Source: Epiperipatus broadwayi (Eukaryota; Onychophora; Udeonychophora; Euonychophora; Peripatidae). Taken from it: DNA of 64,000 nucleotides. Location of the stretch: contig JAQFVV010012418.1 of NCBI GenBank assembly GCA_028023455.1, positions 5,451,244 through 5,515,243 on the forward strand. Reading direction: 5' to 3'. Both the position numbers and the translations under genes were made by a program. This document shows positions 11,491-24,105 of this stretch, piece after piece. Under the pieces are notes generated by a model. It was not told the origin of the DNA, did no database searches, and saw only the letters and a list, made by a program, of their open reading frames with translations. Position 1 is the stretch's first letter. Each line of letters opens with the position of its first letter.

Positions 11491-12405
11491 TAAGATAAAT
11501 TTGAATTAAATCTACAATTAGCAAAGTCAAACTGCTCTTTTTTTTTTAATCTAAATCCAAACTTATTATTTGATATCTGATAACCTTATTGACTTAACTT
11601 AATAGGAAAATATTTTTAAAAAATTAAGAGCCAAATTTTAAGAGTATGACTGTAGCACCAGCAAATCTTTAGTATCATTATTATTTGTGAATATTTGAAA
11701 GACATTTTGTGGAACTTCCTGATTTTGTTAATGAGATCTATATGCAAAGTATCATCAATTGTATTTTTTCTTTCTACAATAAAAATTTATTTAGCTAATT
11801 GTTTGGCATTTTGATTTATATTTTTTAATCTCATGTTTAAATTCAGTTTTTGGATTTTTTTTAAAGTTTTTTTTTTTTTTATATAAAATACAGGAAATTT
11901 TAATCTGTAATTTGGTTACAACTCATATGATAAGGTTAGAAATAGGACACATTAAATGGTATTCAAAGAAGAAAAAGGTTCAATGATGACATATCCTGCA
12001 TTACAAAACTTAAGAGGATTACCGTGATCCGTAGGAGCAATGGGAAGGGCCTGGGTTTGGTATCTTGGAGATTGGTGACTAAGCTTGCATGACTTGAAAT
12101 GTACAAAGATGACATCAAAGTTTTGTCCATACAAAAATCACGGCATTACATAGGTAAATCGACCCTTCATAATGGGATGTCAATGTCCTCATATCCAGGG
12201 ACTAAGATATAGGTTTAAGGACGGGGGCAATTAATAGTCAATCCCGCATGGATGATACTTAAACCAGTTTTTAATTGTTTCCAGTATAGGCAGTTTCTAT
12301 CTAGATATAAAAGGGACTAGCCTTAGGGAGGCTTAACAATCAACTTCTATGTGGCTTCAAAGATGTAAGGGGGGGGGGGAATTGGGTATTTTTTTTTAAA
12401 TTTTT
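11491..12405 (-). other. Possible 3' part of a decayed LINE
   Basis: It lies immediately downstream (minus strand) of the LINE zinc-finger fragment at 12406-12840. The stretch 11950-12370 is noticeably richer in G+C than its surroundings, as expected for inserted sequence. It also holds a run of ten or more G at 12370. I recognise no domain in it. The assignment to the LINE rests only on adjacency and composition. Confidence 0.3.
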
Positions 12406-12840
12406 CTATACATAAATCGAGCGGACGATCCAGAACATGATTAAAGGTGAGCCAGCAACTGGTGAACCATAGCGAAAATAATATGAACGTCGATGAATGT
12501 ATTTCTGGGATGGTTCACGTAGTATATTGTCAATAAATGTTGATAATGTAAGCGTTTTGTCTTTTAGCATCGAGGCTATAAGATCTCTGTAGGGTTGAAG
12601 GGAAAGGCAGTGGCAGAGGAGATGTAGTGAAGTTTCTTCCTCTCTGGGGCGTAGAAAGCAAGTAGAATCAATGCTTGAGAAACCTCGGCAGTGTACTAGG
12701 AAATGTTTAGTAGGCAAGGCATTAATGTTAATTTTCAACAGGAAGTCAAAGAATTTAGGCTCAAGGAATCGTTGCTTAAATTTCTTGATTAACAGATGGT
12801 TGTTGAATTGAAGAAGGATCAATCCTGTGGAAACATTAGG
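12406..12840 (-). pseudogene. Non-LTR retrotransposon C-terminal zinc-binding fragment
   Basis: The minus-strand frame of about 138 codons contains LPTKHFLVHCRG followed by an EEETSLHLLCHC segment and a run ending in YRDLI. That is the layout of the zinc-binding tail after the reverse transcriptase of LINE pol proteins (LPT..., then Cys/His with ET-x2-HLL-x2-C). The reverse transcriptase itself is absent upstream, so this is a 5'-truncated copy. It sits between partial copies of the local repeat, consistent with insertion into that repeat. Confidence 0.65.
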
Positions 12841-12984
12841 ATATAGGATATAATATGCTTCTCAGAAATTAATTTTTGTAGAAGATGGCTCATTAGGAAT
12901 AGCAGTGAACTTAGAGATAGTTTTTGGATAAATTTTGTGATTATGAGAACCTGTAATTTACAAAATTCTTTTATCATGATAAAT

Positions 12985-13150
12985 ATTTTTAATTTGGTGA
13001 TCCTAATAAACTTATGTTCTTACATATATTTGAGAGATTTTTTTGTCGATATTTTTAGATTTGAAATGTCTTTTCATCTTAAATGTTTTAATGTATGAGG
13101 ATCATATTTTATATAGCTATGTCATATGAAACAGGCATTTCAAAAATTAG
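12985..13150. repeat. Locally repeated unit, copy C (partial)
   Basis: It shares 'ggtgatcctaataaa', 'tatgttcttacatat', 'tttgagagatttt' and 'catatgaaacag' with units A/B in the same order. It carries the part of the unit missing from copy B, so B and C may be two halves of one copy split by the LINE-derived insertion. Confidence 0.5.
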
Positions 13151-13171
13151 TTTCATGTAATCAGATAGCAT

Positions 13172-13549
13172 TTAAGATTTGAGAATTTTAATAGAGCAAT
13201 TGTGAAGTATTAAAATGAAATTGACAATATTCCTTAACAAATTTTCAGTTAAATAAAAATTATATCCATAGATATTAGAAAAAATAGAATGATTATTTAA
13301 ATTTTTGATCAATTCATTAATCTTCCAGTCTAAAGGAAGAAAAACAAATGGTAGGAATTCATAGAAAATAAAAACAGCTATAGAAAAAAGAAATAGCAAT
13401 AAAGTATTTTTCAATTCATCATGAATAACAGTAATTGTTCGCCCTTTGGAATGATGAAGAAATCCAATTAAATTATGCAAAAATTTTAATAAGTTATTTT
13501 GTGTGTGTTTTTGAAGCCTGTTTAAACTTTTATCAGCAGCATTAGCCAT
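13172..13549 (-). CDS. Hypothetical open stretch, 125 codons, unrecognised
   Basis: It opens with MANAADKSLNRLQKHTQ and has a polar first third followed by a very hydrophobic segment (LLLFLFSIAVFIFYEF) that could span a membrane. No family recognised. It lies between two broken retroelements on the same strand, so it may be retroelement-derived or a chance frame in AT-rich DNA. Confidence 0.2.
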   Translation of the reverse strand: MANAADKSLNRLQKHTQNNLLKFLHNLIGFLHHSKGRTITVIHDELKNTLLLFLFSIAVFIFYEFLPFVFLPLDWKINELIKNLNNHSIFSNIYGYNFYLTENLLRNIVNFILILHNCSIKILKS

Positions 13550-13649
13550 GCAAATAAATATGCTATTTCAATTCAAGAGATAGAGAAACAAAAAGAAAAC
13601 AAAATAGTACATTGCAAACAAGTTTTGTAATGACTATATAAACCAATCC

Positions 13650-14720
13650 ACGAGATGCAAGTTGATTCACATTATTTTATTTATTTGACTTTTTTTCTTG
13701 TGGTGTTGTCTTTTCAGAATTTTGCAAGGGGGCAAACTTTTCTTTCTAAAACACTTCAATATCATAGTTAGTGGAATTTTTCAATATATTCTATCCTGAA
13801 CCATGTCTTGCCAGTAAAAATAATAAGCATCACATTTATTTAAAATATCTCTGAGATAATCTTTATAACATAAAAGGAATCTGCCTTTCCTTTGAAAACC
13901 TGCTCAAGTTTAGGAAATCATGTATTATTCATTTGTTTCCCATGTCCAATCTGATAAAGATAGATGTGAATTTATTGTAGTGGGGTTTATAATAACATAT
14001 TCAGCAAATTGAAGAATAAATTGAGTGGTCTTATAATCTCACTATTATATTTTTAAAATTTTAAGTACTTTTAATTGAAAGTTTTATAATGCCCTTATGG
14101 TGCATATGATGTCCAAATTTCACTCCCATACAATAAATTAGATAAAATAACAGCTCTACATATAGCTAATTTAGTTGCAATAGTTATTTTACTGTGTTAA
14201 AATACTCTATTTTTTCAACTTGTTAAAAACAGCAGTAGCTCATAGTGCTATGCCTCAATATCTAAGTCCATCTTTTTTTTAAAAAGCTATTAAGATAATT
14301 AAATTTACTTACATTCTCAAGTTGATAAACATCCAAGCTAAAAGTTGCTGAAGATTTTTTCATCCATTATTGGCTAATAAAGAAATTTTTTTAAACATTA
14401 ATTACTAAGACAAAGTCTTTATGTGTTGCATTCAAAACATTAAGTATATTCTATAGATCATTTTCTGAGCTGGCAAGGATAACTCGACCATCAAATTCAG
14501 AATCCAAGAAAATAATGTTTTTGCTTTTAATTGATTCAAATTAAAAATTTCATTATCAAATCTATAATGCACCTTGATCCATAATTCATTGAGCTATCTA
14601 TAAATAATTTCAATGACCACAGTCATAAAAATTGAAATCATGTGAAGCAAGCACACATTTTTGTTCAATACCAGTTTTCATTTTAAATTCCTCAGATTTT
14701 CCATCCTGTAATTGTTTTGA
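13650..14720 (-). pseudogene. Decayed LINE reverse transcriptase (C-terminal half)
   Basis: Minus-strand translation in broken frames shows family hallmarks in the right order. At about 14280-14335 it reads YQLENVSKFNYLNSFLKK, matching the 'ENV.KF.YLGS' segment after the catalytic core. At 14098-14172 it reads AVILSNLLYGSEIWTSYAP, matching the 'LLYGSETW' segment near the end of RTE/Jockey-like reverse transcriptases. Several stops and frameshifts lie between them. The polymerase Asp-Asp motif is not seen, so the copy is truncated and dead. Confidence 0.75.
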
Positions 14721-14877
14721 CTTTACTATGCAAGATATCATTGTTCAAATCAGAATGGATAGGTAAATGATGATGAAATTTAATATACATTATACATATT
14801 ACTATTAAAATTTTAATACTTTAAAAAAAAAAAAAAAGATATATATATATAAAATTTTTCTAATAAACACGTTTATG

Positions 14878-15087
14878 TATTGTGGACTAAAAAGCTTAAA
14901 ATAATTGTTTCTCCAACCACAATTAAGATTCCTACATTTAACTTGAAATAATAGTATGGAGTGTTAATTCAATCTCTATATTTTGCAACAAGTGCTTGAA
15001 TTAATTAATTTCTGGACATTCCACACTTTTAAGTTAAATATAAAAACCCCAATTATGATTGAAGAAACAATAATTTTTAGTCCATAG
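14878..15087. mobile_element. Foldback MITE with about 90-bp arms
   Basis: The left arm starts 'ttgtggactaaaaa' and the right arm ends 'tttttagtccata'. The arms pair through 'aataattgtttct/agaaacaataatt', an Asn-rich-like AT segment and 'tttaactt/aagttaaa' on either side of a short spacer near 14975-14995. Several small indels show it is old. No coding capacity. Target duplication not clear. Confidence 0.6.
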
Positions 15088-17725
15088 TAAAGAAAAGCAT
15101 TTATTATAAAATATTTTTTATATGTATTATTTTTAAGTTTTTAATATTCAGATATTTTTTTTGTAATTATTTGTATTTAAAATAAACATTTCTGCAGTCT
15201 GTCAGTATAAAGGAAATTCATGGCGCATTAAAATTCGATTCAAATATTTTATGATAAAAGCTTTTTTTAAAAAAAAAATTTTACAATCTCAAGAAAATAA
15301 AATTTAATCCATTTTAAAAGAAGCAACTTTTGTAATCACTTGAAAGTAAAATTTGTTTTTAATTGTTCAATATTTTTAAGTATAACCTCTTTTTTTTTTA
15401 AAAAAAACAACCTAAAATACTGAAAACTTACTAAAGTGATATTAACTATGTTCGAATTTCAATCAGTCAACCGCTTCAGAATAAACAAACCAAAACAAAA
15501 TATTTCATTGTCCTATTGCATTGTTATTGATTTATAATACGTACAAAATTTGAAGCATATTCATTTGATGGAAATATATTAAACCTTGATTTCAAAGCTT
15601 TTCCTAAATAAATAAACCAGAGCTAAGTTATATTGTAATTGTATAGAAAGTTCTATGTTTGAAAGAAGGAAGAGATAATTACTTAAAGATTATTATGACC
15701 ATACAATAATGTTTGATCATTATTATTGCTGTTAGTTTTAATTATTACCTTAATATTGTAGTAGAGAAGCAAATGGTTTGCAGTCATGACTTTTTACTAT
15801 GAATAAGTAACTTGTTATTTGTGAAAATTTTTATTAACTTCACGTTTAAAGTGTATTATAAGAAACTTTTGTAAAAACGTTAATTATACTTTTTAAAAAT
15901 ATTTTCAGGACTATATGAAAATTCTTGTTAAAATCTTCCTGACAATTTTAAATGAAAAAAATAGTAAGTGTATAGTTAATTTCTCAGGAGGTCTTATGAT
16001 TTCTTTAATAACTTTTTTTTTTGTTATTTCATAGTTATGTAATATGTACTTTTATATATCGTCATAACTTTTTCATTTATCCATTTCTAAAATCAATCAT
16101 TTTTAATTCTTTCATATTTTTTTCTGCTTCTCTCATAATGTTTTGTCTCTTCAAAAGTATTCAATACATGTATATATATTTTTTTACTTTTCACCAGAAT
16201 GAGAACTTGTTAAGGCATAAACTTGAATTATCTGCATTTTTTGTCTTCTATCAAGTTGAATAATTAATTTTGCTACTTTAGCTGATACATCAGCTATCTC
16301 CATAATATTATTTTTCCTTCCATTATTTGTGATGAATCTAAAAAAAAAACTTCACAAAAAATAAATAAATGTAATCACAAGGAATATTAATTTCAAAAGA
16401 TACTGAGATAAACAGTTGTTATTGAAAAAAAAAAGTAATTTACTTTTTATCTTCATACTTTTTTTTGAATTAATATTCCTTTGATTGCATTTATCATTCA
16501 TTCCTTTATAGTAAACCATATGTTCACTTTTCAAATAAATTATTTTTTCTTTATGTTTCTTTCTAACTTCTTAAGTCCAACATTGTCTCATTTAATATAC
16601 AATAATTCTTTAGAATAAATGATATTTCTTCATTTGAAAGTAATTTATAGTTATAAATAGTCAAATTTAAAGTTGTCATCAAATGAAAGTATAGATCAAA
16701 ATGCAGAATTTTAGCACTCTTTTTTTCTTTACTTATCAACTACTGCTTGAGTTAGCAATTTTTTCAGGAATGAGGGCTATAATTTTTTAATGTTTGCCAA
16801 AATTGCTATTTTATAAATTATTTTGATAATCACACTAGTATGTCTTTAGGATACAATAAAAATTATACTGCTGAAAGTTACAGACTTGCCTAAACAATAC
16901 CAACTTGTATCGCACATTAATAGCAATCACATATATCTATATTCATCCAAACTCATAAATAATTACATTCCTTCCCATTTTCATGAAAATGGAGCTGATT
17001 TTCAATTACAAAATGTCAAGTTTCTGACAAAAAATAAGGCTCTGAAATGAAAGCCAATAAATTATTTGTGCTGACTCATGTAAGCCAGTGTACAGTATAT
17101 TTATCATTTGAGTATTCACATGGTTAACTGTCTACTAGGAATTTACTCTAATTATTCTTTTAACATCTTTGCACACAATCAATGGGATCCAATCATTAGA
17201 AAATTTCTTTGTATTATAATTATTAATATACAATTATTAAAATGAAAAAAAAAATTATATAATAGAGAAATGTCTTAGTTGCATTGAATATCAACAGAAT
17301 TCATTGGAGGTTTGATCAAACATTCATTAGTCTGAAATTCAGATTGGCTTATAAATAACACTATAGTCAGATTATAATGCAGGCATCAACAACAAACATA
17401 GCTATATACTTGATAATTTAAAAACAGCATCTATAAAAAATTAGAACCTAAAAATCTTTATAGTAGAAAAATATAAATGTATAATAATGTGAAGATAAAT
17501 ATTAAAAAAAAGGAACGAGTCTTGAAAGTAACTATAAAAGATGGTCAAAACATAGAAAAGATTAAAATGTAATCCACATAAGAATATAAAAATAAATGAT
17601 TCATATAATAAACCAGAATATGGTAAGGATAAAGTGTATAGATATTTTGTATTTTAAATAAATAATCCATTTTGGAAAGAAAAAGGGAAGAATACTTATT
17701 CACAAAGTCCTTATTAATTAATTTA
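15088..17725. other. Intergenic DNA, nothing recognised
   Basis: Very AT-rich with many T and A runs. Open stretches at 16021-16263 (+) and 16352-16534 (-) translate to Phe/Ile/Tyr-rich low-complexity peptides and are not supported as genes. Confidence 0.6.
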
Positions 17726-17812
17726 ATATATAGGGGGTTTGAACTCAGTCTTTCACACGACCCTCAACTATCCATGCTATCTCATACTGCTGAGTTCAAA
17801 CTCCCTATATAT
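17726..17812. repeat. Short inverted repeat
   Basis: 'atatagggggtttgaactcag' at 17727-17747 pairs with 'ctgagttcaaactccctatat' at about 17790-17810, around a 40-nt spacer. It is long enough to be more than chance and could be the core of a small MITE. Similar words ('tgagttcaaat') occur at the right edge of the foldback at 62.1-63.0 kb. Confidence 0.5.
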
Positions 17813-20800
17813 TACATATTGGAGTGCAGGTATGAAAAAGCCTGTACTGTAGAAAAAAATTAATATATTAATTAATTTAAATAATTACTGATTTTTTAAC
17901 TCGATGTGATTAGCATTTCATTTTTGATGATTTATTTCTGTTCTGTTAATTTTGTGCTGTATGTTATACTGAGAAACATTTTTAAATAAATGTTAGTATT
18001 CTTGAAAGATGAATTTTCTTGACTTGTTACTTCTTAGATAACTATTCATATTTTTGCCTTTTTACAACCAAATGCAATTTAAAAAGAAAAAAGACCAATT
18101 CTGCATTATTGGAATTTTTCACTTTAGTTTTAAAATAAGTATGACAAATTCTTTATCCAAGAGTGGGTGAGACAACCAGAAGTACAGTTCTGCAATGGTA
18201 TCTGCCATTATATGCTCTTCAACATTTAAAGCTACTTCATCAGTTTTAATAAGTTGTTTACATCATACATATCTATATTTGAGGGAAAAAGAATTACAAG
18301 ATGGTTAATTTTAAATCTGCAAGGTAAAATAAATAAATATTAGTCAGGTTTGTAGATTTAAAATATTAAATTGAATACATGTAATTGTTATATAAAAAAT
18401 ATTAAATAAATAATATCGTAAATGAATTTATGTAAATATATATTCTGTTTTAAGTTTTTGCATTGTGAATGCATGTATGGGCATGCATACCTCTACCTTA
18501 CTAATATATAGTAATTAGCAGTTAGGAGTGTAATACTAATTAATCTGTAAATCCAATAAATAAATTTGATATACCATAGTGCTTCAGTAATTATATGAAA
18601 TCTATTTCTTAAGAAAAATAAAGGATTTTTTCCCCTCTAAATGTATTATTTTAATATTAATTAATATAAAAGTAGTGTTAATCATATAACCTGAGGACTA
18701 TTATACAAAACTGAAATGTTCAGTATCATTACAGAATTACATCATTTATCACAGCAACAATTATTTTTATTATTTGGTGATATTGAAGAAGAAAGGGGAA
18801 TTTATAGAACAAATCTAAAGCAAGAGGCATTTGAAGAATAGAAAATAATCTTATTTAACCAATGATCTCATTCAATCTACAGAATATCTTATTAATGCAA
18901 TCAAAAGATTTTCTTGAATAGAAATATTACAAGTTTATGTATCATTTACTAACTAGATTAATAAGTTATTTTTTAATGTTCTATAAAATGCAAATTTTTC
19001 AGTGATATATATATTGTTATAAAGAAAAGTTAAAATAGAATTGAATTTAAAAACAAAAGTAATTTGTTATATGAAGATATATTGAAGAAAAGGTTTCATG
19101 ATTAAAAACGAAATTAAATTTTCGGGAAATGCCATATAAGAATTCTCTGCAGAAATGTATCTAATATTTTGATGAAGTCTCATTTATTTTCTTCAGAGAT
19201 GTGCCCTTGAGAATTGATGCTAAGAGTTCTAACGCTCAATGATATATGAACCATATAGAAAGTTGAATGAGACTCGAGTTAAATATCAATTCACTTCTGT
19301 GAAATTTTTTGTATATGTTAATCAGTGCTATAATTTTATATATGCAGTGTGACTGATATCAATACCATTGGTTCCAAGCTTTTGCATTGATTCCAAAATC
19401 TATGTATAGTAAAATTCTGTAATTCTGTATAGACCAAGTATTTTTAATATGTATATATCCTATAACACTATTAAAAAAATTATTACAAAAATAAAAACAT
19501 ACTTCAGTTATAAAAATGCTAGTAAATAAATTGAGAGAAAGAGCATATTTTATTCAAATCGAAGTGCAAACATACTGGAGATGTTCACTCAATCAGTGTC
19601 AAAAAAAATGTGATGAAAATTGATTCTGAAATACAAAAGATACAATGTCTCAAGTGATGTTAAATTTGTATATTTTAAGAGTACTTGCTTGTACAGAGAG
19701 CAGCAGTCATTTTTGGAATGATTTTATTGTTACAGTGATAGCATTTTCACAGTAAACTAATTAAAATTTCATTTGAAAAATGGCATTAAAATACTAAGCT
19801 AATGATGATAGTAATTCTGTCAAGCCTAAAAAGTAAAATAGCTTAATGTTATTTTTTCAGAGGATTTTTTGCTATTTATATATTACCATCTATTGGAACA
19901 TTCTTTTTGTCCATATTCTCTATGCACAAATTTAATGTTTTTTCAGTCTTCACTAAATATTTTATATTGTGAATGTAATTAATAATTTTGAGTAAACAAT
20001 CTTGGCAAAAATTTCTTTTATTTATTTATTTTAATTAATTTTTACATTCACAGTTACTATCCAGTATTATGAATGCAAATGCTGGCAATACAATAGCAAC
20101 AATATTTCTAAATTCATGAGACAAGAAGATAGGGTAATAAACATGTTTCTAAATAGGATTTTAACATATTAAACTATTTGCAGAGAATATGGTTGTGAGT
20201 CCATTAAAAATGTATGCATGAGCGTTGAATAAATGTAAAGGTACACATTAAACATTGTTTTGTAGTGATGATAAGAATAATAATAAGCACATTTTAGTGG
20301 TTTAAATATGTTATCTCTGAATCATAAATTTTATTTAAAGAAAAAAATGTATAAAATTTATGATTTATAATTAGCTGTTTTTTAGATGACAAATGCTGTG
20401 TAAAAAAAAATAGAAATTGATAGTCAATATTGAAGTGCATTAAATTTTATCTTCTTGGTTCTACTGGGGGGGGGGGAACTAGATTTTTTTTTTGGTGTTT
20501 TGTTAATACAATGGCTATCTGAAGCTGAGGAATGAGAGATCTTTCTCTTCAGTACCTAAATCCTTCAGGGAAACATATCTTTCTATAATTATTTCTTTAT
20601 GTTAATACAATGACAAATATTTGAAATTAAAAAGTCAAAGAAATAAACATTTTAGTGTAACTGTGAAAACAGAGCTGTTGGATCCCAAATAGTCTGGTAC
20701 TAGAAAAATTCAGACTTTAAGAAAATTAAATGAAAGAAAATATGCATTTGATTAAAATAGAGTTATTGTTAAATGATAATATGATTTTATCCTATTTTAA

Positions 20801-23486
20801 GATGTCAGCATAAAATATTGTCAAATGTAAGGTATAATTTTATTATTGTTTTATTGGTAGTTTTTTAAATTGAAACATTGACTGTTGATTTATTTTTTTT
20901 CTGAAAAAAAAAAAGTCAATTTTGGCAATTACATTTTTAAAAACCGAATTTGAAATGTTTTTGATTAATTAAACACACATATAAGCTTTAACAAATATTT
21001 TATAAGCATATGCACATTTTTTTTATGTTTCAAAGGAAATATAAATAAATGTAAATTATGGACATAAAAGGGATATAACATCAATATTGCAAAAATAAAA
21101 TGAATATCCTTACCATATGGGGGAAATTTTAATTAATAAGAAATATATTTAGTTGTTATTGCTTTATTGTTTTTAGAATAATTTAAGGAGAGACAATATT
21201 ACATTAATAATTATGTAATTTTTACTTATAAATTCATGAGTTGTATGTTAAATAGAAATGGATATTATTTCAGATATTGTATAAGCCTGAACAACTAGGT
21301 GTCACATGTCATAATAATAACACATTAATAATGGGAATTTTTAATTATATTTGAAATGAAATTTAGGTATAAGTAACAAAATATTTTATTTATAAAACAT
21401 CTGTGAATTGGAAGTTTATTCATTCATGATGTTTTAAAGATGTATTTCATCTTAAGCCATTAAAATATAAGTAGCATGACAATTTCTTCATATATATAAG
21501 TTTAAATAAAATTAATGGCAGCATTAATACTGATTAAAAATAGTCATTCAAAAGTACTACTTAAGTTTATACATAAAATGTCAAAAAAAACCCAATGTAT
21601 TCCATGTGGAAAATGAAACATGAAGAGTAATTATAGTATTAAGTTTAATATTGTATATACCTTACAAGTCATTGTTCTACAGATATGTAAATGAACAAAT
21701 AGATGAGATTTTCAATCACAATTTCATATAAATATTTTCTATAATTTTTACATGAAGTACATTCTAAACATGCCTTCTCTATTAAAGAAATCTTAATTAC
21801 ATAATTTAAAAAAAAAAACAAGATTCATTTTATTTTACAATTTTTTCAAATATAATAATGATGTACATTAATTCATTAGTATGGTCTCTCATTTTTCATC
21901 TCTTATTATAGATATATATTTGTCAATATATGCTAGGTGGTGAGTTTATCTTATGATTTCATCTAGTACTCATTGAAAAACATCAAAACCATAACTTTAT
22001 CTCATTCTCTGATGTGCACATCATAGAAATTAGGATAGAGGTATTTGTAAAATATAAATGGTTGCCAATTGGAACAAATAATTTCCAATTTTAACTATTA
22101 CTATTTATACAAAATATAAATTCAGTATCATTAAAAAAAAAGAAGCTAAAACAAGTTTTCATTTACAGAACTTTAGCAAAATGTTCATAGTTGTTATTTG
22201 AGAATCTTAAAGAATTTAATATATTTTATTTTTTGCCTTGTCCATTTTAATAGATTATTATAGCTAGAGACTTTTTGGGACTTGTACTAAAATGAGAAAG
22301 CAATTGTTATATCATTTGATTTCAAAGGCCCAAAGTGTAATAATGTATGAATCCTTTAAGCTTTCATAATGTAATTCTGTTATTAGTTCACAATTTGGAT
22401 GTTATCTATTAAATTTTGCAACAGCTCTTTAAATTTGATTTAGTGCAAGTAGGAATTATTTAGATTTACTCTTCCTTGCTTAGATATTTGATGATCATCA
22501 AAACATACATTAATCCTATGGTGCTAGACATATATAGGTAATTTTGAGAAAAAATATAGATGTGTATTTCAGATTTCAATTACCACCAAGTGAAATTATG
22601 ATAAAATCATTAAGAGACCCACTTATGGATCTATCTGGTTATATCTGATATCAAAATCTAAGAATTATGACTTTTTAAATTATATAAATATTTATTTTAA
22701 GACTAGTCTTAACATTTTCTTGTCCCTCCACAATTAAACTATCGCCATTAATATAGTACAAAACTCAGACTATTGTACTAAAAAGAAGAATTATTTGTTT
22801 TTATTATAAAGTATTTGTTATGAACTAGATGTAAAAATCTAATTCATTATTTATACCTTGTATTCTTATATATTATTATTCCTAATTTTTGTCAAACCAT
22901 TCATAAGTTGTACTGAATTAATTTTTGACCTATGTTTTAGCAAAAAAAAAAAAAATATTGCAAAAAAAGAATACTACATTAACTAAAACTAATTCTTTAT
23001 TTCCTCACTAATGCTATAAAGGTAATGAGCAAAAGCAATTTCCCAATGCCCATTGTGTTTTTTTCTAATTACTGCTGCTCCGTATTATTGTATGAATGTT
23101 AACATGTTAAATCAACCTGATATTATTTTCCGTGAATTCGAAACTGCCATAATCATACTTTTTGAAACCTAATATTTCTTTATTGAGATATCTAGTTTTG
23201 TTGAAGCAAGATGTGTACGAATTCTTATTTTTTATTTATAATAAGTAAGAACAAATCACGACTCTCTCCCTGAACCTATAAAGTTATCTGCTAAAACAGC
23301 TGTTAATGTCTGAAGACAGGGAAAGCAAAAAAGCCTCAAGTTTCAAACTTATAAGTGCAATTCACAGATGACTATATTTAATCAATTGTATATCATTTTT
23401 CAATAGGTGAATGTATGAAGAAGAACAAAATAGTTTAAGAATTTTAGAAGCGAAGATAAAGTAATGATTTGAAAATTGGAATATGC
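17813..23486. other. Intergenic DNA, nothing recognised
   Basis: 5.7 kb of AT-rich sequence. A 46-codon open run ending at 18119 (minus strand) looks protein-like but has an in-frame stop before any usable splice acceptor. A run of nine or ten G lies at 20466-20475. No domain, tRNA or terminal repeat seen. Confidence 0.55.
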
Positions 23487-23582
23487 ATTTTACTATAAAG
23501 GGGAGCATAATTATAAACCATTAGGGGGTGTCCCGCTGTGTAGAGGGGTATTAATATTTATTATCTGGTGGGGGTGGTTTTG

Positions 23583-23583
<1 letters not shown>
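23487..23583. repeat. Left copy of a sequence duplicated around the G tract
   Basis: ATTTTACTATAAA at 23487-23499, then 'ggggagcataattata', is matched at 24106-24118 by ATTTTACTATAAA followed by 'agcataaatatt'. The left copy differs mainly by extra G residues, and more G-rich insertions follow up to 23583. This fits a low-quality read entering the G tract. Confidence 0.6.
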
Positions 23584-23672
<89 letters not shown>

Positions 23673-23698
23673 AGAGGGGGGGGGGGGGGGGGGGGGAA

Positions 23699-23746
<48 letters not shown>

Positions 23747-23753
23747 CGGGAAA

Positions 23754-23812
<59 letters not shown>

Positions 23813-23830
23813 GGGGGGGGGGGGGGGGGG

Positions 23831-23883
<53 letters not shown>

Positions 23884-23905
23884 GGGGGGGGAGGGGGGGG
23901 GGGAA

Positions 23906-23971
<66 letters not shown>

Positions 23972-24027
23972 GGGGGGGGGGGGGGGGGGGAGGGGGGGAG
24001 GGGGGGGGGGGGGGGGGGGGGGAGGGG

Positions 24028-24096
<69 letters not shown>

Positions 24097-24105
24097 AGGG
24101 GGGGG
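23584..24105. repeat. 522-base near-pure poly-G tract (probable artefact)
   Basis: Almost every base is G, with isolated A residues at irregular spacing and a single C. It has no repeat unit and its complement gives only poly-Pro frames. The Gly-rich and Pro-rich open frames across it are not genes. Because a stretch of unique sequence is duplicated on both sides, I think this is a sequencing or assembly error, not genomic DNA. Confidence 0.85.

Noticed and set aside
18119-18316. Apparent terminal exon on the minus strand (good acceptor 'accttgcag', then a protein-like run with AELYFWLSHPLLDKEF before a stop)
   Set aside because: Checking the frame shows that the protein-like run is out of frame with the acceptor and is closed by an upstream stop. 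No other acceptor opens it.
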